7,495 nt of DNA from an uncultured Helicobacter sp. (GCA_944325475.1 CALVAF010000036.1:1-7495), one strand, 5' to 3'; positions 1-7,314 are shown, counted from the stretch's first letter. Notes: generated from the sequence alone by a model not told the origin. Made by a program: numbers and translations.

Positions 1-1815
1 GGTTCGCTTTTTTTTTTTTTTTTTTCGTCAAAAAAAAAGTTTTTGTTTGTGGGAGTGTTTGCGTCTTTAATGCTTGGAATCTCTTTTGTAGCCTCTTTAA
101 TGCTTTTTGTTCATGTCTTCCAAGGCGGGGTTTTAAAGGTGGTGCTTATGGATTGGATTGGAGCTGGAGGGCTTTATATCCCTTTTGGATTCCTAATTGA
201 TAGCGTGAGTGCCACAATGGTGCTTGTGGTGACGTTAGTTTCTTTGTGTGTGCATCTTTATTCGATTGGCTATATGAAGCATGATGTGAGCTTCAATCGT
301 TTTTTTGTGTATTTGAGTGCTTTTGTGTTTTCGATGTTGATTTTAGTAATGAGTGATAATTTTGCGGGGCTTTTTATTGGCTGGGAAGGTGTGGGGCTTT
401 GTTCGTGGCTATTAATTGGCTTTTGGTATGGTAGAGATTTGGCGTCTTTTGCGGCAAATGAGGCGTTTATTATGAATCGCATTGCAGATCTTGGAATGCT
501 ACTTGGAATATATTTGATTTATTGGATTTTTGGAACTTTGAATTATGAGATTGTTTTGAGCAATATTTATGAAGCGCCCAAGGGGATTTTGGTGGCGATT
601 GGAATCTTGCTTTTTGTGGGTGCAATGGGTAAGAGTGCGCAGTTTCCTTTGCATACTTGGTTAGCTGATGCCATGGAGGGTCCCACGCCAGTTTCTGCGC
701 TAATCCATGCTGCAACCATGGTAACAGCTGGGGTTTATCTTGTAGTGAGGGCAAATCCGCTTTATTCTATAATTCCTGAAGTGAGTTTTGCGATTGCTTC
801 TTTGGGGGCTTTTGTGGCAATTTTTGCAGCAAGTATGGCGCTTGTCAATAGGGATTTAAAGCGGATTATTGCCTATTCTACACTTTCGCAGTTGGGCTAT
901 ATGTTTGTGGCTGCTGGGCTTGGGGCGTATTGGATAGCGCTTTTTCATCTTGCAACCCATGCTTTTTTTAAATCACTATTGTTTTTAGGGGCTGGGAATG
1001 TTATGCATGCGATGAATGATAAGCTTGATATTGCAAAAATGGGGGCTTTATATAAGCCGCTCAAACACACAGCGATTTTGATGATTTTAGCTTCTATTGC
1101 ATTGGCTGGAATCTATCCTTTTTCTGGGTTTTTCTCTAAAGATAAAATCTTAGAGGCTGCTTTTGGTAATGAAGCCTATGTGTTATGGGGAATGCTGTTG
1201 TTAGGGGCATTTTTGACGGCTTTTTATAGTTTTAGGCTGATTATGCTTGTCTTTTTTGGAGAGAAAAAGCACCAAGAACACCCGCATGAGGCTTATCCTT
1301 ATATGCTATATGCAATGATTCCACTTGGTATCTTGGCTATTTTTAGTGGATTTTTGGAATCAAGTTTCCATCATTTTATCTTGCAGACTTTGCCAGATTT
1401 TGATTCTAATTTGAGTGCAAAAAGGGTGTGGATTTTGATTGCAATTACCTTGTTTTTCGCGCTTGGTGGGATTTTGTTTGCGATTATTAAATACAAAAAT
1501 GGCGGATTTTCTAAGGCTTGGGAAGAAACTTTTATCTACAAACTTCTAGCGCAACAATATTATATCCCCAAGCTTTATGAGGTTTTGTTTATACAAAATT
1601 ATAAAAGATTGTCGCAAGTTGCTTGGGGAATTGATAAAAAAGTCATCGATTTTGTGGTGGATAAAATTGCTTATTTCCTAAGTGATAGTGGGGAGAAACT
1701 CCGCGTGATTCAAAGTGGGAATCTATCTAAAATGCTCCGTATTATGTTTTTTGGACTTGTGCTTTTGTTGGTGTTTGTATTTGTTTATAGGGAGGGCGTA
1801 TGGATTACATTTTGA
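1..1815 (+). CDS. nuoL: NADH-quinone oxidoreductase (complex I) subunit L, 5'-partial
   Basis: NuoL is the distal antiporter-like proton-pumping subunit of the complex I membrane arm. Seen: a strongly hydrophobic protein with WEGVGLCSWLLIGFW (the conserved helix-5 Glu is codon 385-387), GKSAQFPLHTWLADAMEGP (pump Lys at 631-633), PTPVSALIHAATMVTAGVY, NRDLKRIIAYSTLSQLGYM, HLATHAFFKSLLFLGAG and GFFSKDKIL (Lys at 1138-1140). The C-terminal part, from about base 1540, fits the long lateral helix followed by a final anchor helix (about 1735-1800). Start choice: the frame is open to base 1. TTG at 43 would give 590 residues but would remove the hydrophobic N-terminus normally present before the VGVFASL segment, and I see no Shine-Dalgarno sequence before it. 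I therefore treat the gene as running in from the left. The stop overlaps nuoM by 16 bases. An 18-T run lies in frame at 8-25. Family assignment is near certain; the 5' end is not resolved. Confidence 0.95.
   Translation, partial: GSLFFFFFSSKKKFLFVGVFASLMLGISFVASLMLFVHVFQGGVLKVVLMDWIGAGGLYIPFGFLIDSVSATMVLVVTLVSLCVHLYSIGYMKHDVSFNRFFVYLSAFVFSMLILVMSDNFAGLFIGWEGVGLCSWLLIGFWYGRDLASFAANEAFIMNRIADLGMLLGIYLIYWIFGTLNYEIVLSNIYEAPKGILVAIGILLFVGAMGKSAQFPLHTWLADAMEGPTPVSALIHAATMVTAGVYLVVRANPLYSIIPEVSFAIASLGAFVAIFAASMALVNRDLKRIIAYSTLSQLGYMFVAAGLGAYWIALFHLATHAFFKSLLFLGAGNVMHAMNDKLDIAKMGALYKPLKHTAILMILASIALAGIYPFSGFFSKDKILEAAFGNEAYVLWGMLLLGAFLTAFYSFRLIMLVFFGEKKHQEHPHEAYPYMLYAMIPLGILAIFSGFLESSFHHFILQTLPDFDSNLSAKRVWILIAITLFFALGGILFAIIKYKNGGFSKAWEETFIYKLLAQQYYIPKLYEVLFIQNYKRLSQVAWGIDKKVIDFVVDKIAYFLSDSGEKLRVIQSGNLSKMLRIMFFGLVLLLVFVFVYREGVWITF
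8..25 (+). repeat. 18-T homopolymer inside nuoL
   Basis: Eighteen consecutive T residues sit in the open nuoL frame, where they encode Leu plus a run of Phe (SLFFFFFSS). Tracts of this length are prone to slipped-strand length change. A change of one or two bases would shift the nuoL frame upstream of all conserved motifs. A run of nine A follows after CGTC (30-38). The tract could be a real contingency locus or a homopolymer-length or assembly error at the window edge; the sequence alone does not decide. Confidence 0.9.
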
Positions 1816-3338
1816 CGCTGCTTATCTTTTTGCCTTTTGTGGGGGCTTTGCTTGCCATTGGAATTAGGGAGAATCTAAAAGCCTATGGAATCATCATTAG
1901 TTTGCTGGAACTATGTTTGGCGTTTGGTTTGTGGTTTGCATTTGATAATAATGTTAAGGGGTATCAGTTTGTCAATGCCTTTCCTTTGGTGGCAAACTTT
2001 GGTGTTAGCTACCTTGTGGGGATTGATGGAATCTCGTTGTTTTTGGTGGTTTTGAGTGCTTTAATTAGCTTTTTGGGCTTTATTTACTTAAATGAAAAAT
2101 TTGAGTTAAAAAAGCTTGTGATTTCACTTTTGTGCCTTGAGGGCATTATGATTGGTGTATTTTGTGCGTTAGATATGATTTTATTTTATGTGTTTTGGGA
2201 GCTTTCTTTGGTGCCTATGCTTTATATTATCGGTGCTTGGGGAAGTGGGAGTAGAATCTATGCGGCAGTCAAATTCTTTTTATACACCTTTTTAGGCTCG
2301 CTTATTATGTTGGTTGGAATCCTCTTTTTAGCTTATTATTACTTTAATATAAGTGGGATTTGGACTTTTTCATTACTGGATTGGTATGAGTTTGGGGCGA
2401 TTCCAAAGGATATTCAAATGTGGTTATTTGTTGCCTTTTTCTGTGGGTTAGCAGTTAAAGTGCCGATGTTTCCTTTTCATACTTGGTTGCCTTATGCGCA
2501 CGGACAAGCCCCTACGATTGGTTCGGTGATTCTAGCAGCGGTGCTTTTAAAAATGGGGACTTATGGTTTTGTGCGATTCTCATTGCCTTTGTTTCCTGAT
2601 GCGAGTGTGGCTTTGCTGATGCCTGTGGCGATTTTAGCGTTGATTATGGTGGTTTATGGGGCGATGGTGGCTTTTGCGCAAGAGGATATGAAGCAGGTTA
2701 TTGCTTATAGCTCTATTTCGCACATGGGCGTGATTATGATTGGAATCTTTGCGCTTAATGTAGAAGGTATTGTTGGGTCGGTGTTTTTTATGCTAAGTCA
2801 TGGGATTATTAGTGGGGCGTTGTTTATGTTAGTGGGTGTGATTTATGAGCGGCGGCACACGAAATTAATGAGTGAATTTGGTGGGTTAGCAAGAGTGATG
2901 CCAAATTATGCAGTGATTTTTGGGATTATGATGATGGCTTCGGCTGGATTGCCGCTTACAATGGGATTTGTCGGAGAATTTTTGTCTCTGCTTGGATTCT
3001 TTGAAATCTCACCTATTATGACTGGAATTGCTGGACTTAGCATTATCGCAGGGGCGATTTATTTGTTGCATTTGTATCGCAAGTCTTTTTATGGGGAGTT
3101 GCAAAACCCTAAGAATCAAAAGTTAAAGGACTTGGATTTTAGAGAATTAAGTGCCTTGTTGCCTTTAGTGATGATTGTAATTTGGCTTGGAGTGTATCCA
3201 AAGCCTGTTTTAGAACCGATTAATAAGGGTGTAGAGAATATGTTTGAGGTGCTGTATTTGCATATTGATTTAGAAGAAACTCGGGAATTTTTTAAGCTAG
3301 ATATTTTAGAAAATCACTTAGAAAAGGAGGGCGAATAA
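1800..3338 (+). CDS. nuoM: NADH-quinone oxidoreductase (complex I) subunit M
   Basis: NuoM is the middle antiporter-like proton channel of the complex I membrane arm. Seen: 512 residues, close to the usual length of about 500-510, hydrophobic throughout, with many predicted membrane helices. Signature stretches are FYVFWELSLVPMLYIIGAWG (conserved helix-5 Glu at residue 134), LAVKVPMFPFHTWLPYAHGQ (pump Lys at 220), APTIGSVILAAVLLKMGTYG (Lys 251), QEDMKQVIAYSSISHMG and FFMLSHGIISGALFMLVG. The charge-carrying Glu and Lys residues expected for proton transfer are all present. The ATG lies inside the 3' end of nuoL and follows a purine-rich GGAGGG at 1791-1796, so coupling to nuoL translation is likely. 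The short, acidic and basic C-terminal tail (LENHLEKEGE) contains the nuoN ribosome binding site. It is intact, with no oddity. Confidence 0.98.
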   Translation: MDYILTLLIFLPFVGALLAIGIRENLKAYGIIISLLELCLAFGLWFAFDNNVKGYQFVNAFPLVANFGVSYLVGIDGISLFLVVLSALISFLGFIYLNEKFELKKLVISLLCLEGIMIGVFCALDMILFYVFWELSLVPMLYIIGAWGSGSRIYAAVKFFLYTFLGSLIMLVGILFLAYYYFNISGIWTFSLLDWYEFGAIPKDIQMWLFVAFFCGLAVKVPMFPFHTWLPYAHGQAPTIGSVILAAVLLKMGTYGFVRFSLPLFPDASVALLMPVAILALIMVVYGAMVAFAQEDMKQVIAYSSISHMGVIMIGIFALNVEGIVGSVFFMLSHGIISGALFMLVGVIYERRHTKLMSEFGGLARVMPNYAVIFGIMMMASAGLPLTMGFVGEFLSLLGFFEISPIMTGIAGLSIIAGAIYLLHLYRKSFYGELQNPKNQKLKDLDFRELSALLPLVMIVIWLGVYPKPVLEPINKGVENMFEVLYLHIDLEETREFFKLDILENHLEKEGE

Positions 3339-4819
3339 TGTTAGAGTCTTTTAGCATTGCTTTTGGGGAATTGAATTTTTTTAGCATTATTCCTATGCTG
3401 ATTGCGGTGGTTGGTGCGATTGTGATTTTGATGTTAGATTTATGTATTCAAAGGGTCAATAAGCAGCTTTATACTATGCTTGCGATTTTATTCCTTGCTT
3501 TGGATTTGGGCTATATTGCATTTTTTGGTGGGTATTATAGAGCATTTTTTGATTTGGTGTTGATTGATGGAATATCGGTGCTTGGGCAGGTGATTATTCT
3601 AGTGGGGGCGATTTTGTTTTTGCCTTTGACTTTGAGTTATAATCAATTTCATGAGTTCCAATACCCCGAGTATTACGCGCTTTTTTTGTTTATGTGTGCG
3701 GGATTCCAGTTTATGGTTAGTAGCGATCACTTGATAGTGATTTTTTTAGGGCTTGAAACTGCTTCACTGGCGCTTTACACGCTTATTGCTATGCACAATC
3801 GACAGACTTCTTTTGAAGCAGCAATTAAATATTTTACTATGGGGTCGCTTTCAGCGGCTTGTTTTGCCTTTGGGGCGATGCTTTTGTATGCAGCAAGTGG
3901 GTATTTGGATTTGGAAAATATCAAAAATATTTTGGTTCAAAATAACTACCAACCTGCTTATTTAGTGCTAGCTTCTGTAGCATTTTTTGTCGTTGCTATC
4001 GGATTTAAAATCTCTTTGGTGCCTTTTCACACTTGGACGCCTGATGTTTATGAAGGGTCTAATTCCTTTTTAGCTGGTTTTATGTCAATTGTCCCAAAAA
4101 TCGTTGCATTGGTGGTGGCTATCCGAATCTTTAGCATTTTTATCGATATTATTTGGGTGCATAATATTTTTTATTTGTTAGCAGTGGTTACAATGACTTT
4201 GCCAAATCTCTTAGCGCTCGTGCAAAAAGATGTCAAAAGAATGCTTGCGTATAGCTCTATTTCACATGCTGGATTTGTTTTTAGTGCGATTTTTATTGCT
4301 AGTATGCAGTCCTTTGGCGCCTTGTTTTTGTATTGGATTTTGTTCTTATTTACCAATCTTGGAATCTTTGCAATGCTTTGGATTTCGCGCACCAAAGAGC
4401 AGATTTGGGATAAGCGGTATGATCATTCTTATGAGAAATTCTCTGGGCTTATCAAGCTTTGTCCGCTTGCTGCGGTAATTATTGGTTTGTTTATGCTTTC
4501 GCTTGCTGGGATTCCACCTTTTTCGATTTTTTGGGGCAAAGTGTATTTGATGAGTGCGGCTATTAATAATGGCTATTTGTTTTTAGCTATAGTAATGGTG
4601 CTTAATAGTGCGATTGCGGCGTATTATTATCTCAAACTTATTGTGTATATGTTTTTAAAAGAGCCAATTGTCAATAATGGGGCAATTTATCTGCAAAATG
4701 TAACTTTACCGCTTAAGATAGTTGTTGGAGTTGCGGTGCTGTATGTGTGCCTTTCTGTTCTTTTTGTTGATGAGATTTTATATTTTGTTTATAATCTTGT
4801 GGAATTAAATGTTTTTTAG
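3338..4819 (+). CDS. nuoN: NADH-quinone oxidoreductase (complex I) subunit N
   Basis: NuoN is the antiporter-like proton channel that sits closest to the peripheral arm among L, M and N. Seen: 493 residues, typical for the family, hydrophobic, with IFLGLETASLALYTLIAMH (helix-5 Glu 140), AIGFKISLVPFHTWTPDVYEG (Lys 224), IVPKIVALV (Lys 254), QKDVKRMLAYSSISHAGF and LSLAGIPPFSIFWGKVYL (Lys 401). The ATG shares its A with the nuoM stop (TAATG). A strong AAGGAGG at 3324-3330, 7 bases upstream, sets the start. The loop after VYEG reads SNSFLAGFMS where many homologues have APTPVTAFLS-like sequence; this may be lineage-typical. It is the last gene of the operon here. The next transcript downstream (ssrA) is on the opposite strand, so the two converge. 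Confidence 0.98.
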   Translation: MLESFSIAFGELNFFSIIPMLIAVVGAIVILMLDLCIQRVNKQLYTMLAILFLALDLGYIAFFGGYYRAFFDLVLIDGISVLGQVIILVGAILFLPLTLSYNQFHEFQYPEYYALFLFMCAGFQFMVSSDHLIVIFLGLETASLALYTLIAMHNRQTSFEAAIKYFTMGSLSAACFAFGAMLLYAASGYLDLENIKNILVQNNYQPAYLVLASVAFFVVAIGFKISLVPFHTWTPDVYEGSNSFLAGFMSIVPKIVALVVAIRIFSIFIDIIWVHNIFYLLAVVTMTLPNLLALVQKDVKRMLAYSSISHAGFVFSAIFIASMQSFGALFLYWILFLFTNLGIFAMLWISRTKEQIWDKRYDHSYEKFSGLIKLCPLAAVIIGLFMLSLAGIPPFSIFWGKVYLMSAAINNGYLFLAIVMVLNSAIAAYYYLKLIVYMFLKEPIVNNGAIYLQNVTLPLKIVVGVAVLYVCLSVLFVDEILYFVYNLVELNVF

Positions 4820-4953
4820 AAAAATGGGGAGAGAAATTGTTACTTAATCTCACATTTATAGACAGATAGGTAATTGAAAGAATAAAGTAAAATCTTAATG
4901 GGTTAGAAGTATTTAAAAAAATAGTAAGTTAATATAAAAGAGTTAAGTGAATT

Positions 4954-5323
4954 TGGTGGAGTTGTGGGGAATCAAACCCCAGTCCGAAAACTAGACCAAC
5001 ACTGCTGATATACATACTTGCTTGGGTTTAGAATCTTTCTTGTTTGCAAAACTCCCAAAAATTTACAAACAAGGCAACCTTAAAACTTAAGCTTTTCTTT
5101 AGGTAAGTAAAACCGCATCTAGCAGAAATGATGTTTTTAGAAAATAGCTAGAATCTTAACTAAAAACAGCTCCAAAAGAGTCGATAAACTTACGCAACTT
5201 TAGCGTAAGCAGGAGCGTAATTTGAATTGTTTGCGTTTATATTTAAGAGCCAGTTTTACGACTTAGCACAAGTCGGTATGCAGCTAGAGCCATCTAACTC
5301 CCGTCGAAATTCTTATCAACCCC
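4954..5323 (-). ncRNA. ssrA: Transfer-messenger RNA (tmRNA, 10Sa RNA)
   Basis: tmRNA, with SmpB, enters stalled ribosomes as an alanyl-tRNA mimic, then serves as a template for a degradation tag and a stop codon. Seen on the minus strand: a 5' end GGGGUUG (5323-5317) pairs with CAACUCC (4964-4958), including the G3-U pair that marks alanine acceptance, followed by ACCA, so CCA is encoded. The T arm has a 5-bp stem (4965-4969 with 4977-4981) around a 7-base loop UUUGAUU. The conserved UUUCGACGGG-type D-region block follows the acceptor stem. A CGACUU/AAGUCG hairpin lies upstream of the tag frame, and the tag frame is at 5234-5190. The total of 370 bases is normal for one-piece tmRNA. The gene has its own promoter upstream (5341-5369) and a short leader before G1, as expected for 5' processing by RNase P. 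I see no clear intrinsic terminator below 4954, only a T7 run on the minus strand at 4921-4915. No permutation or break is seen. Confidence 0.98.
5190..5234 (-). other. tmRNA proteolysis-tag reading frame
   Basis: This is the internal message of ssrA. It begins at the GCA resume codon (5234-5232) and reads ANNSNYAPAYAKVA, then UAA (5192-5190). The shape fits the epsilonproteobacterial tags I remember (ANN or VNN at the start, APAYAKAA at the end). The penultimate residue is Val (GUU) instead of Ala (GCU), a single-base difference. Only one stop codon follows. The resume codon is inferred from family similarity; an A-rich stretch (AAAUAUAAAC) precedes it. Confidence 0.93.
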
Positions 5324-5340
5324 AAAAGTAAGGAATTGCA

Positions 5341-5369
5341 ATTTTATTGCTATTTTTGTAAATTGTCAA
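5341..5369 (-). promoter_or_regulatory. Promoter of ssrA (vegetative sigma factor type)
   Basis: On the minus strand a perfect TTGACA (5369-5364) is followed after exactly 17 bases by TAAAAT (5346-5341, one mismatch to TATAAT). The tmRNA 5' end lies 17 bases past the -10 box, so transcription would start about 10 bases ahead of G1 and leave a short leader for processing. Helicobacter vegetative promoters often lack a recognisable -35, so this is a strong match for the group. It is assigned from sequence only. Confidence 0.8.
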
Positions 5370-5394
5370 GCCTCTAGCAAAGAAAAATTAATGA

Positions 5395-5429
5395 TAAAAT
5401 ATAGTAAAATGTCTATTTAATTTTTGGAG
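5395..5429 (+). promoter_or_regulatory. Likely panB promoter -10 region and ribosome binding site
   Basis: Two copies of TAAAAT (5395-5400 and 5405-5410), ten bases apart, lie in an AT-rich stretch upstream of panB. Either could act as the -10 box of a promoter without a clear -35, a common layout in this group. GGAG at 5426-5429 sits 7 bases before the panB ATG and is a credible ribosome binding site. The promoter choice is uncertain; the ribosome binding site is firmer. Confidence 0.45.
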
Positions 5430-5436
5430 CAGAAAA

Positions 5437-6243
5437 ATGAGCATTCAAACGACAATAAAACAAACCACTATCACACAGATTTTAGCTAAAAAAAACAAAG
5501 AAAAAATCACGATGATTACGGCTTATGATACGCTTTTTGCGGGGATTTTTGATGGTGAGGTGGATATGATTTTGGTAGGCGATAGTTTGCAGATGAGTTT
5601 TTTTGGGGCGAGTGATACATTGGGGGTGAGTCTTGATTCTATGATTTACCATACAAAAGCCGTATGCAATGGCGCTAAACAGAGTCTTGTGGTGTGTGAT
5701 ATGCCCTTTGGCAGTGTGGCAACTCTAGAGATAGCCTTGCAGGGGGCGATTCGAATTTACAAGGAAACCAACGCTCAAGCTGTCAAAATCGAGGGTGGTG
5801 CAGAGATGAGCGAGATAATTAAAAGGCTTGTTAGCAGTGGAATTGCGGTGATGGGGCATATTGGGATTAAGCCGCAATTAGTGAGGAGTGAGGGGGGCTA
5901 TAAGGTCAAGGGCAAGAGTGAAAAAGAAGTGGAAGGATTATTGTGTGATGCCCTCGCGTTGCAAGAATCAGGGGCGTTTTGTATTCTATTAGAAGGAGTT
6001 AGAAGCGAAGTGGGGCAGTTGATTTCACAAAAACTAAAGATTCCAGTAATTGGCATTGGAAGTGGTGCTAATGTCGATGGACAAGTGCTTGTGTGGAGTG
6101 ATATGTTAGGTTTTTTTGAAGCGTTTAAACCAAAGTTTGTGCGGCAGTATTTGGAAGGTGCGAAGCTTGTGAGAGAGGCAGTGCAAAAATATGCAAAAGA
6201 TGTGAAAAATGGGGATTTCCCAAAGGAAAGTGAGAGCTATTAA
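5437..6243 (+). CDS. panB: 3-methyl-2-oxobutanoate hydroxymethyltransferase
   Basis: PanB transfers a hydroxymethyl group from 5,10-methylenetetrahydrofolate to 2-oxoisovalerate to make ketopantoate, the first committed step of pantothenate and CoA synthesis in the cytoplasm. Seen: 268 residues, about the family length, matching a TIM-barrel enzyme. Motifs in order are ITMITAYD (24-31), MILVGDSL with metal ligand Asp49, CDMPFGS with metal ligand Asp88, AVKIEGG with Lys117 and metal ligand Glu119, MGHIGIKPQ with His141, LLEGV with the catalytic-type Glu186, and IPVIGIGSGANVDGQVLV near 203-220. These sit at a constant offset of 4-5 from the E. coli numbering I recall (45, 84, 114, 136, 181), so the active site is complete. 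The ATG has GGAG 7 bases upstream and begins just before the conserved T-x-x-x-I-L-x-x-K segment. ruvB follows after 9 bases, probably in the same transcript. No panC or panD lies in the window. Confidence 0.97.
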   Translation: MSIQTTIKQTTITQILAKKNKEKITMITAYDTLFAGIFDGEVDMILVGDSLQMSFFGASDTLGVSLDSMIYHTKAVCNGAKQSLVVCDMPFGSVATLEIALQGAIRIYKETNAQAVKIEGGAEMSEIIKRLVSSGIAVMGHIGIKPQLVRSEGGYKVKGKSEKEVEGLLCDALALQESGAFCILLEGVRSEVGQLISQKLKIPVIGIGSGANVDGQVLVWSDMLGFFEAFKPKFVRQYLEGAKLVREAVQKYAKDVKNGDFPKESESY

Positions 6244-6252
6244 GGGAGTATT

Positions 6253-7254
6253 TTGGAGCGGATTGTTGAAATAGAAAAAATGGAGCTAGAGGGTGATGAA
6301 GAGGTTAAGCTACGCCCGAGTAATTGGGATGATTATATTGGGCAGGAGAAGCTAAAGAAGAATCTAAGGGTTTTTATCAATGCGGCTAAAAAGCGTGGTG
6401 ATGTGCTGGATCATTTGTTGCTTTTTGGTCCGCCGGGGCTTGGCAAGACGACTTTAGCACATATTATTAGTGATGAGATGAATGTATCTATAAAGGTTAC
6501 AGCAGCACCGATGATTGAAAAAGCTGGGGATTTAGCAGCGATTTTGACCAATTTAAGTGAGGGGGAGATTCTCTTTATTGATGAGATTCACAGGCTTTCA
6601 CCAGCCATTGAGGAGATTTTATATCCAGCGATGGAGGATTTTAGGCTTGATATTATCATTGGTAGCGGTCCTGCAGCACAAACAGTAAAGATTGATTTGC
6701 CGCGTTTTACGCTCATTGGGGCAACGACACGAGCAGGAATGATTAGCAATCCTTTACGGGATAGGTTTGGAATGCAGTTTCGAATGCAGTTTTATGAACA
6801 GGAGGAATTAACTAAAATCGTGCAGATTGCCTCTATCAAACTCCAAAAAGAATGCCTTAATGAAGGGGCTTTAGAAATCGCTAAACGTTCGCGTGGCACG
6901 CCTCGAATTGCATTGCGTTTGCTAAAACGTGTGAGGGACTTTGCTGAAGTGGCAGAGGAGGGAATCATTACAAAAGAGCGCACTCAATATGCACTCAATG
7001 AGCTTGGAGTCAATGAATATGGCTTTGATGAGCTGGATTTGCGGTTTTTGAAAATTATTTGTGAGAGTAGGGGGCGTCCTATTGGACTTAGCACTTTGGC
7101 AGCGGCGATGAGTGAAGATGAGGGGACGATTGAAGATGTGATTGAGCCTTATTTGCTGGTTAATGGTTTTTTGGAGCGTACGGCTAGGGGGAGAATTGCT
7201 ACGCAAAAAACCTATGAATTGTTTTCTTTTAGGGATATGGGGAGTTTGTTTTAG
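6253..7254 (+). CDS. ruvB: Holliday junction branch-migration ATPase RuvB
   Basis: RuvB is the AAA+ ring motor that, with RuvA, drives branch migration of Holliday junctions before RuvC cleavage. Seen: 333 residues, family length. Domains in order are an N-terminal LRPSNWDDYIGQEKLK block (20-35), Walker A GPPGLGKTT (59-67), Walker B LFIDEIHRL (Asp110, Glu111), sensor 1 TLIGATTRAG (153-162), NPLRDRFG with the arginine-finger region (Arg169, Arg171), sensor 2 RGTPRIALRLLKR (Arg218), and the C-terminal winged helix with GRPIGLSTLAAAMSEDEGTIEDVIEPYL split across its first two helices. All catalytic residues are present. I chose TTG at 6253: AAGGGAG at 6242-6248 precedes it, and the resulting MERIVEIE start resembles other RuvB N-termini. 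The in-frame ATG at 6280 lacks a ribosome binding site and would shorten the conserved head. The ribosome binding site overlaps the panB stop codon, so coupling to panB is likely. Confidence 0.97.
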   Translation: MERIVEIEKMELEGDEEVKLRPSNWDDYIGQEKLKKNLRVFINAAKKRGDVLDHLLLFGPPGLGKTTLAHIISDEMNVSIKVTAAPMIEKAGDLAAILTNLSEGEILFIDEIHRLSPAIEEILYPAMEDFRLDIIIGSGPAAQTVKIDLPRFTLIGATTRAGMISNPLRDRFGMQFRMQFYEQEELTKIVQIASIKLQKECLNEGALEIAKRSRGTPRIALRLLKRVRDFAEVAEEGIITKERTQYALNELGVNEYGFDELDLRFLKIICESRGRPIGLSTLAAAMSEDEGTIEDVIEPYLLVNGFLERTARGRIATQKTYELFSFRDMGSLF

Positions 7255-7314
7255 TGGTAAAACTGCGGTGATAGAGTAGTGGAATTGTGGGTGGATTCTA
7301 AAGATTATAATAGG

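Noticed and set aside
43..45. TTG as the start of nuoL
   Set aside because: The frame is open to base 1, there is no ribosome binding site before the TTG, and starting here would delete the N-terminal membrane segment that NuoL normally has.
470..754. Antisense open frame inside nuoL (94 codons)
   Set aside because: It lies wholly opposite strongly conserved NuoL motifs, has low-complexity composition and no ribosome binding signal that I can support, so it is a shadow frame.
4842..4867. GAGA/TCTC pairing after nuoN as an intrinsic terminator
   Set aside because: Only about four base pairs can form, with a long loop and no T run behind it.
6280..6282. ATG as the start of ruvB
   Set aside because: It lacks a ribosome binding site, while TTG at 6253 follows AAGGGAG and restores the usual RuvB N-terminus.
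6922..7206. Antisense open frame inside ruvB (94 codons)
   Set aside because: It is opposite the conserved RuvB sensor 2 and winged-helix coding sequence and resembles no family I know.
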